Assembly (NCBI RefSeq): GCF_022605165.1
Contig: NC_063074.1
Location: forward strand, 709,501-773,500
DNA length: 64,000 nt
Source: Purpureocillium takamizusanense
Lineage: Eukaryota; Ascomycota; Sordariomycetes; Hypocreales; Ophiocordycipitaceae
Reading direction: 5' to 3'
The translations under genes and the position numbers were made by a program. Below are positions 34,952 to 46,021 of this stretch, one piece after another (position 1 is the first letter of the stretch; the number at the start of each line of letters is the position of its first letter). The notes beneath the pieces are model-generated. The model was not told where the DNA came from. It did no database searches and saw nothing but the letters and a program-made list of their open reading frames with translations.

Positions 34952-37430
34952 TTTTGCAGACGGGGTGTGCCAAGTTTCGTCGAACGTATCGCGGTCGGGT
35001 CGTGGAAGCGGACTTGCTGTTGGACCGTCTGAACGGTCAAGGGCGTCGGTGGATGCGAGGGGATAAGCAGCGGTGCGGGCGCGGCACGGTGTGTTGGAGA
35101 TTGGGCTGTTGAGGAACGGTCGAGAGGTCGCCCGAAACTCGCACGCCCGGTGATAGGGTACGTGTAAAGCCTGAAGATGAGCTGATGCTGGCCGTGAGCA
35201 AGACGAGCGGGCACAGCGTTGGCCGAACGCGCAGGATGATGATTCGAACAAGAGAGGCGAGAGGGACAGGCTGTCGAATGGGGGGGAAGAAGGCGCAGAG
35301 CTACAGCGCCGAGGAGCAGGAGAGGAGAAGAACCGCAGAAAACGTTTTCAACGCCAAAGGACCAGCAAAGAGAAACGGAAACCAAAGAACAGGGCCCCGA
35401 AATCAGAGAAAAGGCCGCTCCGGTCGTTGTCGCCAGCAGCCGAGAGCTCTTTTTTTTCTGCTGTAGACAGGGTATGTCAAGAGGGATGCAGGAGAGAGGA
35501 AAAGAGTGGAGGTTAATCAGGTAGTCAGGGACAGGTAGGGGACGGGGACCTAAGATTTAGCACCTCCGGACGGTGGGTGGGTTGGACGGGAGCTTTCAAC
35601 TGCTTGGGCTAAGGGCGCTGGTTGGCCTGTGGAGGAAGTGGCAGAGGCGGGAGCTGGCGGCGCACTGGAGGAAGATGAGGAAGTGGAGGCCAGGAGGTGG
35701 TGAGAAGGTGGCGGCGGTGGTGGGATGAGGGGCTCTGCCCCGGGGCGTGGAGCGTGCCCGCGTGGGGGGCGTGTGCGCTGGCTGTGGCTGCCTCGACGGC
35801 ACGGCACCTCCCTCGTGCCGCTGGACCTGCACTTCAACCAGGTCCCCTAAATAAAACAGGTCCCCCAGGCACGGCTACCTACGCTGAGGCCGGACGAACC
35901 TTGGCTCGACTTGGGCCGCGCAGTCGGAGTTCATGCGACAAATCGACGCCATGGTCCGTCAGGCGGCGAGCGGGACAAACGCCTTCACAATGCTGAGCTA
36001 TGCATGTCTTTGCTGAGCGTCTGCACCTCCGCGTTTCCGTCGACCGTGTCACACGACAGCGATTGGTCGTGGCAGCCTCGAGTACAACCGTCGCTCAGAG
36101 GCGCTGAGGGAGACGAGCGCGAGAACGCAGGTTTTTTTTAGTGCAAGTTTGATGCTCTGCCGCAGCACGCTTGATATTATGGGAAGCTCAGGACTCAGTG
36201 CCTAAAGATCAGCCACCCGCCAGCCATGGCGTCTTGCCTGTGGAAGCGAAAAGGGGTCCGTTCAGGCGGCACTCAATCTGGCAGTGCGAGAAACTGGGTG
36301 ACTGGCCGCAGAGCCTGCCTGCAATCATCTGCACTGCTGCGCGCTTTGGGGTGACACATGGCGGCACGCTCACGCCTGAGCGTCAATTCAAGGTCTGCAC
36401 GATAAGGTAAGGTATTTCGTACCAGTACTGAAGTGCAAGAAGACAACCATTTCCGCAAGCCCTCAGCCATGGAGACTTGGGGTCCGTCGCCCGAGATACA
36501 AGGCTGCTAGGCTTTCCGATAACGTGCCTGATGTCTGGAAGTGGCCCGAACTTGCCCCTCCCTCCCTTCCTCCCTGAGCAGACATACCTAAGGTAGCTTC
36601 CTTGGTACCTAGCACTCAAGTTGCACCGCGCACCATCAATACCTAAGGTAGTGCCTAGGCCCTACAAACTGGGCCCGCTACTGGGTGACATGAAGGACGA
36701 ACGGGCAGGTACAAAGTGAAAGAATGTACGCAAAGACTTGAGAGACAACAGGGCGCTGCATTGTCGCAGAGCTGCAGAGGGCTCACAGCGTCATCTATTC
36801 ATCCGACGAGCATCGTCACTAAACATTTCGAGGATTGGAGGCGGCTACCTACCTACGTATCCCCGTCGCTGGCGAAGCACACCGAGGCAAGCCAGGGGCC
36901 GACCAAAGTTAGAACCCGTGCTTAGTGCGAAAAGGCTTAACAAGGTGCCGCGCAAAGCCTCCCATTGGCTCCCCCGCGCTCCCGCGCCCTGCACCTTGCG
37001 CACGTCCTGTTGTCGCCACGCGCTGGGCCGAAGTCAACTTGGAAACTCCTCCACTCCCACCTGGTGCATCCGCTCAGCGTGAGAGTACCAGGGCAGCACT
37101 AGACCAGCGCCGGCACCAGCGGTCCGGCACCAGCACTAGGTTGAGCACCAGCACAAGCACGCTTCGCCCGCCTTCCTCCGACCAACAGTCTGCCACCTTC
37201 ACACCGTGAGAACCTGAGCCACAGAATCGCCCCGGCCCTCCTTAGCAAGGCGCTGAAGAAGCCGGCCAGCATCTGACCTCAGCTCCTTCCTCCCTTTGCT
37301 TCACCACATCGACTCCCTTCCTCCGACATCCTGCGACACCATCAACCCGTCGCCCGCCTTCCGCCAAGACCCACGAATCGCATCGCCGAGGCTCTCTCTC
37401 CGCCAGCCCAGATACGATCCCGCTGTCACA
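34952..37430. other. divergent intergenic region (PUB1-like / Mediator-like)
   Basis: This 2.5 kb holds two divergent promoters. It contains two identical ATACCTAAGGTAG copies at 36584-36596 and 36639-36651 and other TACC motifs near 36845. A CT-rich stretch precedes the ATG at 37431. The open frames here are short or low-complexity and none looks like a protein. Confidence 0.55.
36584..36651. repeat. pair of 13-bp direct repeats
   Basis: The sequence ATACCTAAGGTAG occurs at 36584-36596 and again at 36639-36651, 55 bp apart, with a GGTACCTAG between them. It belongs with the dispersed TACC/AGGTA motifs. Confidence 0.75.
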
Positions 37431-38626
37431 ATGGCCGCACCTCTGCCGAGGGCCAAAGATCCCCTCGATGCCCTCCAGCTCCTCGTCAACGACGTGGTAC
37501 GTAGCCGTCTCCCCCTCTCCGACAGCGCGCCCACACCTACGAGCACGCGTCATGTTCAAACCCAACTTACCCTCGCCCTCGCCTCCTCCAGCTCGTACAA
37601 ACCGGCAAGGCTCTACGTGCATCGCGCCGGGACAGCCAAGGCAATGTCGGCCTGGCTCACCCGTCGGCCCAGGCAAAGCTTCCCGACACTATAAAGGCCT
37701 TTCACGCGGCGCTAGATGATCTCGAAAACGACATTGTAAGATCCGCCTCCATGCATCAGTAGTGCAATGATACTCACCGTCGGTGCCCGCAGATTCGAGC
37801 AAAGAGCGTCCTCCTGCGCGATCTCGACGAACTCAAGGCGCAAAAGACCCGCAACAATGGCCTTGCCGAGCCGCGGCCTATCGAATCACAGTCCAAGCCT
37901 CCCATGGCCATCGACCTAGACTCGTCGCCACCGTCCGCGCCCAACGACCAGTCCGTCAAAGCCCCAGTCGCAGACATGGGCATGAGCCTCGGCGAGGGCC
38001 TCGATCCAGACAGTGCTACCAAAGAAGGGGCAACACCGGCTGCGCAAATCTCGCCTGCTGCCATCAATCAGGAGCAGGTCAATCAAGAAAGCGACACCGG
38101 CTCAGGCGTGCCGCCGGGAGAGTCAGCGTTGATGGACAGCCATGTGAACGGCGCAGACATGATGGGCTCCAATTCAGGATTGAATTTCACAAACATGGAA
38201 TTCACTCTGGCACCGAACAACGACTCGCAGGAACAGAATGGCGGAGATATCTCCAACATGAACGCTGCGGGGCCTACGTTTGATCTTACCTCCTTCGCTC
38301 GCACTGACGGGGCTGATGGCAATAACATGGCGTCGCTGGACAACATGGTACCTGCCGACCTCGGCGGCCAATCTGGAGCATCCATGCACGAGGGCAAAGG
38401 AAGCGATGCAAAACTCAGCACTGAAGCGCCGGATGCAGCATACGCAGACATCTTTGCCGGCGATGGACAGACTGACGGCATGGACTTCGACTTCAGCATC
38501 GACGGTGGCATGGGTGGCGACACATTTGATGACATGATGAACGACCGGGACAATACCTATGATCCCATGGAGCACGGTGACTTTGACACGAATTTCTTTG
38601 GCCTCAGCAAGACCGACGACGTATGA
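37431..38626 (+). CDS. acidic protein, possible Mediator tail subunit (Med2-like)
   Basis: Predicted 347 aa from exons 37431-37496, 37592-37735 and 37793-38626 (phase-0 introns of 95 and 57 nt). The N-terminal 90 residues are helical: LDALQLLVNDV, then LVQTGKALRASRRDSQ, then LPDTIKAFHAALDDLENDI and IRAKSVLLRDLDELKAQ, the arrangement expected of a small coiled helical bundle. The remaining 250 residues are Asp/Gly/Met/Asn-rich and strongly acidic, ending in short aromatic-acidic blocks (MDFDFSIDG, DFDTNFFGL) like activation-domain contacts. The layout resembles fungal Med2/Med29-type Mediator subunits, which act in the RNA polymerase II tail module. I infer this from overall shape and cannot confirm it; it may instead be another transcription-linked protein. 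Confidence 0.6.
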
Positions 38627-39097
38627 GCGCAATTCGCAGGACACACACCGGCCGCTTGCTGGAAAGCCCGTCGTCGATGAGGAACATGCACTGTACTATT
38701 ACGAACGCACTCATATACCCCCAAAGGAACATGTTGAAGGGGTTTACCGGCGAAGGAATGGGTACGGAATGGTTTTGTTTTCTCCCTTTGTAACCTGCGG
38801 GCTGTGATTTTTCAAATGCCCGTTTGCTTCCCGCAAACCCTGCTAGGCACACGGAACTGGATGGCGCAAAGTATGACTGGCTTCATGCATAGGATAGCCG
38901 TTACCTGGCACTTGGGGCAATTTTTAACAGCATTTAGTAATGTGAGTTGTATGTACTGTGCGGACGTGCACATGTCAAGACCCTGGAATATGTATCTACG
39001 AGCTCGACATCATTGGCCCACCCCAGTCCCATGACCAAGTTACAAGAAAATGTCGATATGAGGACTTTCTCGCGCGGCGCCAGCTCTATACAGGCTC
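38627..39097. other. convergent intergenic region
   Basis: These 471 bp lie between the stop of the Mediator-like gene and the stop of the GH5 gene. Nothing beyond 3' flanks is visible. Confidence 0.6.
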
Positions 39098-40366
39098 TTA
39101 AGGACCTTGCGTCACGTCTAGCATCTTGCCCAGCATGGACTTGATAGTAGGATTTCGCCAGTCCTTCCAGGTGTAGTCGAGGGCCCCCCACGTCTCATTC
39201 ATGTCGACAGTGCCATCACGGACGTAGTAGGATCCCTGGATGGCCCAGAGCGCCCAGTCCGCATCGTTGTTCTCCATGTACTCCACGAGGCAGGTCAGGT
39301 ACTTGTAGTCGTCGTCGCTGAGCCCGTCATGCGGCCCACCTGTCATGCCGACGCCAAACTCGGACAGGAAGAGCGGACCTGTGCGAGTCCCCTTGTCCTG
39401 CTCGAGGACGAAGCCGAACAGGCCCCCATACTCGGCCTTGAGGAGCGAGCAGATGCCAAGGCTGGGCGTCGTGACGGTGAAGCTGTAGGCGTGCGCCTCC
39501 CAGACGCGCTTGGAAGCCCAGCCGTCCGTGTCCATGAGGCCAGCGGTTCTCAGCGGGGATAGGTCGGTGCCGCCATTGATCCCGCCGGTGATGACGAGCG
39601 CGTCCGGGGCCGCGGCGTGGACGAGCCGCGCGGCGGCCGGCATGTAGTCGAGCCACGTCTTGGGCGCAAAGGGGATCTGTAGGACGCTGGCGCGCAGCTC
39701 GTTGCGCAGAGAGAGGCCGACGACGCCCGGGCGGGAGCGCGACCAAGTGGCCATGGCAGTGAGGCCCTCATGCCACTGCGCCGTGTCAAAGTAGCGACTC
39801 GTCTCTTGCATATAGAACTTGGCGTCCTTCCACCAGCCGTTCCCATCGCCCAGGTCGCAACACCAGCCCGCCCTGCTGACGTGGTTATCAAGGACGGTCA
39901 TGATACCGCGATCCCACAGGGCGGCCTGCACGCGGTCGAAGACGTCAAGGACCGTGGCCGTGGCCAGGAAGGGGTTGCGCTCGCTTGCCGCCGCATAGAG
40001 CTTCATCAGGGCGGTCTCATCGGCGCCTGACGCCGCAGCGGCCGCGCGAAACGAGTCCTCGACGCGGACGGATGGATTGCGCGCCATGTCGATGGAGTAT
40101 GTCAGGCGCACGCAGTTGAAGCCCTGAGCGGCAATCCAGTCGGCGACATGCTCGACCGACTGGCGGTGCAAACCCTCAGGGACGTTGGCCTCGAGATGGC
40201 CGGCCCAGTTGATGCAGCGCAGCTTGACGCGTTGGCCCGTCGAGTCGACGATCCAGCGGCTCGACGCCGAGAGCGGAACCTTTGGTTTATCTGCGGTGGC
40301 GCTCGAAGCGAGTGCGAGCAGGGCGCTGCTGCAGCAGGCCAAGGCGGCGAGGCACGAGGCCTTCAT
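39098..40366 (-). CDS. secreted glycoside hydrolase family 5 enzyme
   Basis: Predicted 422 aa in a single exon. A hydrophobic signal peptide (residues 1 to about 25, ending near ATA|DK) indicates secretion. The GH5 (clan A, TIM barrel) catalytic set is visible: LRCINWAGH with the first strand, NCVRLTYS, DNH near 160-162, the acid/base in LRNE (Glu 223), HAY at 292-294, and the nucleophile in FLSEFG (Glu 336), with Trp-rich WALWAIQG near the end. It cleaves a beta-linked polysaccharide, but subfamily and substrate (cellulose, mannan, or a glycoconjugate) cannot be set from sequence alone. No carbohydrate-binding module is present. It is the only clearly accessory-type gene in this housekeeping region. 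A TATATGA-like box lies about 190 bp upstream of the ATG. Confidence 0.9.
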   Translation of the reverse strand: MKASCLAALACCSSALLALASSATADKPKVPLSASSRWIVDSTGQRVKLRCINWAGHLEANVPEGLHRQSVEHVADWIAAQGFNCVRLTYSIDMARNPSVRVEDSFRAAAAASGADETALMKLYAAASERNPFLATATVLDVFDRVQAALWDRGIMTVLDNHVSRAGWCCDLGDGNGWWKDAKFYMQETSRYFDTAQWHEGLTAMATWSRSRPGVVGLSLRNELRASVLQIPFAPKTWLDYMPAAARLVHAAAPDALVITGGINGGTDLSPLRTAGLMDTDGWASKRVWEAHAYSFTVTTPSLGICSLLKAEYGGLFGFVLEQDKGTRTGPLFLSEFGVGMTGGPHDGLSDDDYKYLTCLVEYMENNDADWALWAIQGSYYVRDGTVDMNETWGALDYTWKDWRNPTIKSMLGKMLDVTQGP

Positions 40367-41877
40367 CGTGACGGTCCACGGGCTTGGAATGGGATCGTGG
40401 CCCCCTCAGATCGACATGCAGAACACAACAGAGTGGCCGACGAAAGACGGTAAAGAAGGTCCTCTTAGTTGATGCCTTCTCACCGGTAACGGTCGCAGAA
40501 TGCTCAAGTCTCCAGAGACTAGAATTAGCCTGCATCGTCGACCACGGGGTGTCGGTCCTCATATACACAGCCGGCCATTGTGGTAGCTGCAGGCCGCCAA
40601 GATGGTTGAACACACCCATCGTTCATGGGGCACATGCCCATAGTAGTCAGCGCCCACCCAGGGGAGGATGACCAGCCGAGTCGCAACCCCTTTTCATCGG
40701 TATCAGGGAGTCGGGCAGCAAAGTGCGACGGCGCACGCGTTGGGGCTCGTCGGCGCGTCGGCCGGGGCAATACGTCTGCAGGAGAAGACGCGGGTCAGTT
40801 GCATTGACGCCACAACGCGGGCGTTGGCGTTGCCGAAAGAGACCATCAAACTCCGAGTTGGCGGGCATGTTCGCCGTGATTGCTTGGGCGGCGCGGAATC
40901 CTTCTAGCAGAATACGGTGCAGATCCCATGGCGCCCCGCGCGCGACGGCGCTCCGTGACAATCCCCGTCCGATGATGTTGCAACCAGACCCCAGGTGACA
41001 TCCCGTTGCTTTTGCCCCGAGTGGCTTTGCACAAGGAGCGCTTTGTGCGACGGCTCGCTGAGCCAGAGCGCCAGTCTAGCAGGATTTGGTCAAGAGCGTA
41101 AGGTACCTACCTTACCTATCTATCTACCTACTAATGTCAGCATCGTATCGCAATGTACGTCCGAGGGACTGAATCTCATAAATAGCAGTCGGGCCGTTGA
41201 GGTCTAAGAGCATATATAAGATAGCCGTAGTAGGTACGCAAAGTACCCGAGCAGGTAAGCCATGTTTTCTGTGGCCACCCGTCGTCACAAAAGGAACATT
41301 GTCTCGCGCAGGTGCAGAGTGCTGGTACACCTCGTAGTACGATGGACGTTTGGGTACCATGGAAGGGATCTAGGCGGGCATCGGCCGCTGTTGCTCCGAG
41401 CTGGGGTGCGTCGCATTGAACGAACGTAGAGCGTGCATGTGGGCACGACCAGGGACCGCATCCCTCCCGCTGCAACCCCGGCGGCGCCGACATCCCCGGA
41501 TCGACAGAGCTCCAGCCGGACGTGGAGCGTGGCGCAGGCATGGCATCATCGAAAACGGCGACCTCCTCAAGTCCTGATATTATGCACGCAACTAAGGCGG
41601 GTGCTATGAACGAGGCCACTGTCCAGACTCCTCAATCCTTCCATAGTGAAAAAGCCGACCTCCGCCATCACCCGCAGCCGAACTGGCTAACACAGGAATC
41701 AAAGAACAAGACGCGCAGACACCGGGCCGTCCGTGGGGGAATAGGGTAAAAATCGAAGGCTGCAGGTCGTCGTAAAATCGTAAAAGAGACGGTGACGGGG
41801 GCACCGGCTGTCCCCCGGCTCCCGGGGTACCTTGGAGGGTTGAGCACGACACATGCCTGCCCCCCGTTCGCCGTGGA
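40367..41877. other. intergenic region between GH5 and PH-domain genes
   Basis: These 1.5 kb include the GH5 promoter (left) and the PH-gene 3' flank (right). A TACC-rich block lies at 41095-41135 and a TATATAA-like box at about 41211-41219 on the + strand, with no convincing gene after it. Short frames here lack protein-like features. Confidence 0.5.
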
Positions 41878-43218
41878 TCATAAAGCAGGCGCTGGAGTCG
41901 GAGTCGGACTCACGGCTGCCGGCATGGGCGCCGCCGTCCGCGCCGCCTCCAAACCACGGCGCCGGGCCAGCAAGCTCTTGAAGGCCCCGATGAACTGCAC
42001 CAGGCTCTCCTCGTCGTGAGCGCAGAAGCGGTAGCTTTTCTCTTCCGTGATGATCTGCAAGCAGTTCTCCTTGCTCTTGCTCACCGGATCCAGCTCCACG
42101 ACGTTGACCACGACATCGAGCTGCACGATCCACTGCGCCGTGTACTCGGACTCGTCCTTGTACAGGATGAAGTTGCGCGGCCGCAGCACCCCCCACATGT
42201 CCTTCCACTGCCGGACCCCTCGCTTGCTGCGCAGCATCCACAGCCACCCCTGCCAGATCACCCGGTCCGGGTCCTTCTCCATCGGCGTGGCCCCGCCGGC
42301 CGGGTTGCCGACACTCACTTGGCTTGCGGACTGGTTCCCCAGCGTTTGCGGCACCGCCACTGCCGGCCGCGGAAGTGAGCCCATCTCCATGGGCGATTGC
42401 ACCGCGAGGCTCTCGAACGAAGTCCCGTACTGCCGTTGCACACCGCCGCCCTCGTTATCTGACACGTCCGAATGCGACGGCAGCTCGTTGCCTGACATGC
42501 CAGACGAGTCGATGTTGGACGACTTGCGGCGCCCGGTGGCGACGAAACCAGGCGCCGGCGGGTCATACATCTCGGGTGAGCTTGACAACATTCGCTCTCG
42601 GAGATCACGGCCGCCAGCACCGGGTCCTCCTGCACCCGGTATAACAGCCCGTAGGCCATTAGGCGACAGGCTGCGGGCAAGTGGACTCGCCAGAAACATT
42701 TCCTCCTCCTCCTCCTCTATCCTCGCATCCCTTCGAATCAAGTTCACCCATTCTTCCGCATCTCTGGCCGTGGGCGCTTGTAGATGAAAGTTCCTCGATG
42801 GCGAGAACAATCCAAAGACGTTGTCGCGCTTGTGCTTGGGGTCTTTGAGGAAGGTCACTGCCGTCAGGTCTGACAAGTGGACTTGGTGTCGAAGCTTGGT
42901 CTCTTTCTCGTTCTTGTATATCGACAGGGTATTGGGTCGGAGTACAATGTAGACCGGCTTCCATTTCTGCAGGTATAGAGTCAGCAGGCGTCTTTGAGAG
43001 AAAGAAAGCGATGGTCGCACCTTGGTCTTCGACGTCCGTTTTTCGGCATAGCCGCTCTTGATGATGCGGTCGAATTCGAAACAACCATTCTGGTTTACAC
43101 TCGTCGCGAGTGCTTCTAGGTTGGGGCGGCTCCGCGGCAGAGATGCTCCGCCCTCGGGAACGTCAGCGAGCATCGTGCTGTGCCGCGGCGCGACATCGAT
43201 GGCCTGAGCCTCGGGCAT
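41878..43218 (-). CDS. tandem PH-domain protein
   Basis: Predicted 428 aa from 43218-43021 and 42966-41878. The 54-nt intron at 42967-43020 (GTGCGA..CTGCAG, CTGAC branch) is in frame and free of stops. Without it, the first PH domain reads cleanly from SGYAEKRTSKTK into KWKPVYIVLRPNTLSIYKNE. PH1 spans about 54-150 and ends in the Trp of DAEEWVNLIRR. PH2 spans about 300-398 (WQGWLWMLRSKRGVRQWKD ... FIGAF). A Gly/Ser-rich disordered linker separates them. The protein probably binds phosphoinositides or membranes. The two-PH layout recalls yeast Opy1, but orthology is not claimed. The acidic run EEEEEE lies just after PH1. Confidence 0.82.
   Translation of the reverse strand: MPEAQAIDVAPRHSTMLADVPEGGASLPRSRPNLEALATSVNQNGCFEFDRIIKSGYAEKRTSKTKVRPSLSFSQRRLLTLYLQKWKPVYIVLRPNTLSIYKNEKETKLRHQVHLSDLTAVTFLKDPKHKRDNVFGLFSPSRNFHLQAPTARDAEEWVNLIRRDARIEEEEEEMFLASPLARSLSPNGLRAVIPGAGGPGAGGRDLRERMLSSSPEMYDPPAPGFVATGRRKSSNIDSSGMSGNELPSHSDVSDNEGGGVQRQYGTSFESLAVQSPMEMGSLPRPAVAVPQTLGNQSASQVSVGNPAGGATPMEKDPDRVIWQGWLWMLRSKRGVRQWKDMWGVLRPRNFILYKDESEYTAQWIVQLDVVVNVVELDPVSKSKENCLQIITEEKSYRFCAHDEESLVQFIGAFKSLLARRRGLEAARTAAPMPAAVSPTPTPAPAL
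42967..43020 (-). other. predicted in-frame 54-nt intron in PH1
   Basis: Donor GTGCGA and acceptor CTGCAG with a CTGAC branch motif. The length is divisible by three and there is no stop, so retention would insert 18 residues inside the first PH domain. Removing it gives the usual short loop between strands. Confidence 0.75.
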
Positions 43219-44242
43219 GTCGGCGGCAGTGCGATAATTTCAGGGCGAAGGGCTTGGCAGGAGGAGTTGGCAGGCTGCTGGGAGTTGTAATCGCAGGAGA
43301 CGCTCCTGAGGCCGCCCCCGTCAGACGTCCCCGACGCGACGGCGTGCTGCTCGGGCGTTGGGCAAGCACAAATGGTGGTATCGTGGCAGGTCGTCGCCGC
43401 TGTTGAGATGGTCGGGGAGCTTTTCGCAAGGTCGGCGGATTCGAGGGGACGGGAGATGGCGGGCCAGGGGGTGATCGGCGCGCGGCTCCCACGGTAGTGA
43501 TTTGACGCCTGCCTCGCGACGGACAGGTGGCTCTGCAAGCGCGGCGCCTATGCACCAGCATGCGTTTCAGCAAGCAATGCACTCACGCTGTGCACTTGGG
43601 TCGACAGCAGGCGTTGCAGCGGTGTTTGCATTTGATTGCGCCCATACGGGGCGAGACGGGGCGAGATGAGTACGACGGTGAGGTGAGGGTGACGAGGGTG
43701 ACAAGGGCCACGCTTGGGGGCAAAGGAGGTATCACCACCAACGCCAGGCAGGCGTCAGCGGCGTCTCACCAGGCGGCGCAGGCTGCGGCAGCCTTTTGAC
43801 GGCGGGACGCGGACAAGGCTCGCGGCGGGTGCCTTGAGGACAAGCTCAAGACAGGGAAAGATGGTCGTTTCCGTTCGACAAACTGCCAAGGGGCGTCGAG
43901 GGCGGATTGCATCTGATTCAAAGACATGGATGGGGCAACGGAAGGCATGCAGGGCAGGCCGCGAACAGGGCCTGTTTCACTACGTAATCTTTTTGCTGCC
44001 GCCAGACCAGATGACGGCACCGTCTGCGGCGGGGCGGAAGCTGAGCAAGCTGACCTGCCTCGGACGCACTGACTTTTGTTAGCGCCACAATCCCGCGACG
44101 CCGGCCAAAGCCTCATCAGCCAGTGCCACCAGGCGTCGTCACCACCGCAACTCTCCGGGTCAGCACGACTGCGGTACCCTCTCTCTCTCTCTCTTCTTGA
44201 CGGCCTCTTGCGCACTCCAGGACAATCCAGAAATATCCAAAG
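43219..44242. other. bidirectional promoter region (PH gene / GMF)
   Basis: One kilobase between divergent genes. A (CT)n tract at 44179-44194 sits about 50 bp upstream of the GMF ATG, as in many fungal promoters. No other gene is supported. Confidence 0.55.
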
Positions 44243-44890
44243 ATGGTACGGCTGGCGTTCTCCAGCCAATGGGCATCCGATGGAAGCCTTCCTCAACCCA
44301 GTATGCTGAACCCCCGCTCCAGGCGTCCGAGTCGCGGCTCTTCAAGATATCGGGCGAGAGCAAGGAGCATCTAAGAAAGTTCCGCCTAACTACATCGCGG
44401 GCCCAGGAGCCCCAGGCAGTCATATGTACGTGCGCGCCATGCAAGTGACAACCCTGTGCCTTGGCCGCGCCTATGCTTTCGGAGCTGACATGCGCTGGAT
44501 CGATCGGCCTGGCAGACATGATCGATAAGAACACCCACGAGATACGACAAGATGAAGACAAGACAGTGTACAGGTCCCTTGAGGAGCTCGGCGACGACTT
44601 GCCGGATCACACACCACGATACGTGCTGATGAGCTATCCCCTGACGCTGGTACGATCGTCCCCCTCCGCGCCGAACGCGCCAACGGCTGACATGAGCGCA
44701 GCCCGACGGTCGAATGTCCGCGCCATACGTGATGCTATACTATCTGCCCATTACATGCAACGCCGAGATGCGCATGCTGTATGCTGGTGCCAAGGAACTG
44801 ATGCGAAATACGAGCGAGGTCGGCCGAGTCATCGACATAGAGTCGGTAGAGGACCTAGAGGAAATTCCGGAGAAGCTTAGATCCGGATAA
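44243..44890 (+). CDS. glia maturation factor (ADF-homology protein)
   Basis: Predicted 142 aa from exons 44243-44245, 44323-44425, 44516-44649 and 44702-44890. The first coding exon is only the ATG, followed directly by a GT donor. The second begins ASESRLFKISG, giving the usual GMF start. Diagnostic sequence: KFRLTTSRAQEPQAVIY, then NTHEIRQDEDKTVY, YRSLEELGDDLPDHTPRYVL and YAGAKELM. GMF has the ADF-H fold but does not cut actin the way cofilin does. It binds the Arp2/3 complex and debranches or inhibits branched actin networks. The length equals the family's usual about 140 aa. All three introns keep the frame. Confidence 0.93.
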
Positions 44891-44992
44891 TGCAAAGCAC
44901 GCAGCACGATGTCATGTCCACGGGGTCCTACGCAGGAACGGGGTTGGGAGTAAGGGAAAGGTATCGTGGCGTAAATCATGTCTATGCTATCT

Positions 44993-46021
44993 TCATTCGT
45001 CTGGCAACACGTCTTGGGTATTCAGCCCCAGCTGGTCAGCCACCCCCTTAACGACCTCCTTGAACGCTAGGCAGGCTGGGCTGTCTGGGAACGAGTCGAA
45101 GTAGCTCTCCCCGTAGTCGCATGCCATCCGGATGCGCGGGTCCAACGGCACGGCGCCAAGGAACGGCACTCCCATCTCCTCTGCCAACGCGCGACCGCCA
45201 CCGGTGCTTGGCCGGAATATCTGACTCTCGCCTTTACACGACGGGCACACAAAGCCGCTCATATTTTCGGCAAGACCCAGCACCCGGATGCCAGCTTTTC
45301 GGCAAAAGTCGATCTCCTTGCGTACATCCAATAATGAAACCTCCTGTGGCGTCGTTACTACCACGGCACCATCAATGCCGCTTTCCTTGAGGAAAGAGTT
45401 GACACTGAGATGCTCATCACTGGTGCCAGGCGGTGTGTCCACGAGCAGGAAGTCCATGTCGCCCCATTCAACGTCCTTGAGAAATTGCTTGATGAGACCA
45501 TTCTTCTTTGGCCCGCGCCATATAACGGCATCGTCGCGGTTCGGGAGCATGAATTGGATACTCATGACGCCCAAGTTGTCCATGACCCAGACGGGCGACC
45601 AGCCCGATCCGCTCACGTGGATCGTCTCATCCTCGACGCCCATCATCTTGGGTATGCTGGGCCCGCATATGTCCGTGTCCATGATACCAACGGTACTGTC
45701 GGGATTTGTTGCAAATGCGTGGGCCAAGAGTGACGTGAAGGTGCTCTTCCCTACGCCGCCCTTGCCGCTCAGCACCAATATCTTGTGCCTCACATCGGCA
45801 AGCCGCGCTGATATTACCGGAATGTCCGGGTCAGGCCCTTTTGGTGCAGATGCGCATATGGCCTGGTTCGGGCAGCCAGCGCACGAGTCGGCCGTGCCGG
45901 CCTGTTGCGACTCCGGTCCCGGACAGTGTTCCGGCTCGGGAGCCACCAGTTGCGGCTTCTGCTTGAGTGGATTGGCGAGCACGTCGTCCACCGGCTCTGG
46001 CTCCTCTAGGGAGGGTGCCAT
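44993..46021 (-). CDS. NBP35: cytosolic Fe-S scaffold ATPase Nbp35
   Basis: Single exon, 342 aa from the ATG at 46021. The N-terminus carries the Nbp35 ferredoxin-like motif C33-X13-C47-X2-C50-X5-C56, which separates it from Cfd1. The P-loop is the deviant GKGGVGKS of the Mrp/MinD family, followed by [21 protein letters not shown], and the bridging CPSC motif near the C-terminus. With Cfd1 it builds [4Fe-4S] clusters for cytosolic and nuclear proteins, including DNA polymerases. An in-frame upstream ATG at 46174 would add 51 residues. It ends 102 bp from the convergent GMF stop and shares its upstream region with a tRNA and the divergent DOHH gene. Confidence 0.95.
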   Translation of the reverse strand: MAPSLEEPEPVDDVLANPLKQKPQLVAPEPEHCPGPESQQAGTADSCAGCPNQAICASAPKGPDPDIPVISARLADVRHKILVLSGKGGVGKSTFTSLLAHAFATNPDSTVGIMDTDICGPSIPKMMGVEDETIHVSGSGWSPVWVMDNLGVMSIQFMLPNRDDAVIWRGPKKNGLIKQFLKDVEWGDMDFLLVDTPPGTSDEHLSVNSFLKESGIDGAVVVTTPQEVSLLDVRKEIDFCRKAGIRVLGLAENMSGFVCPSCKGESQIFRPSTGGGRALAEEMGVPFLGAVPLDPRIRMACDYGESYFDSFPDSPACLAFKEVVKGVADQLGLNTQDVLPDE

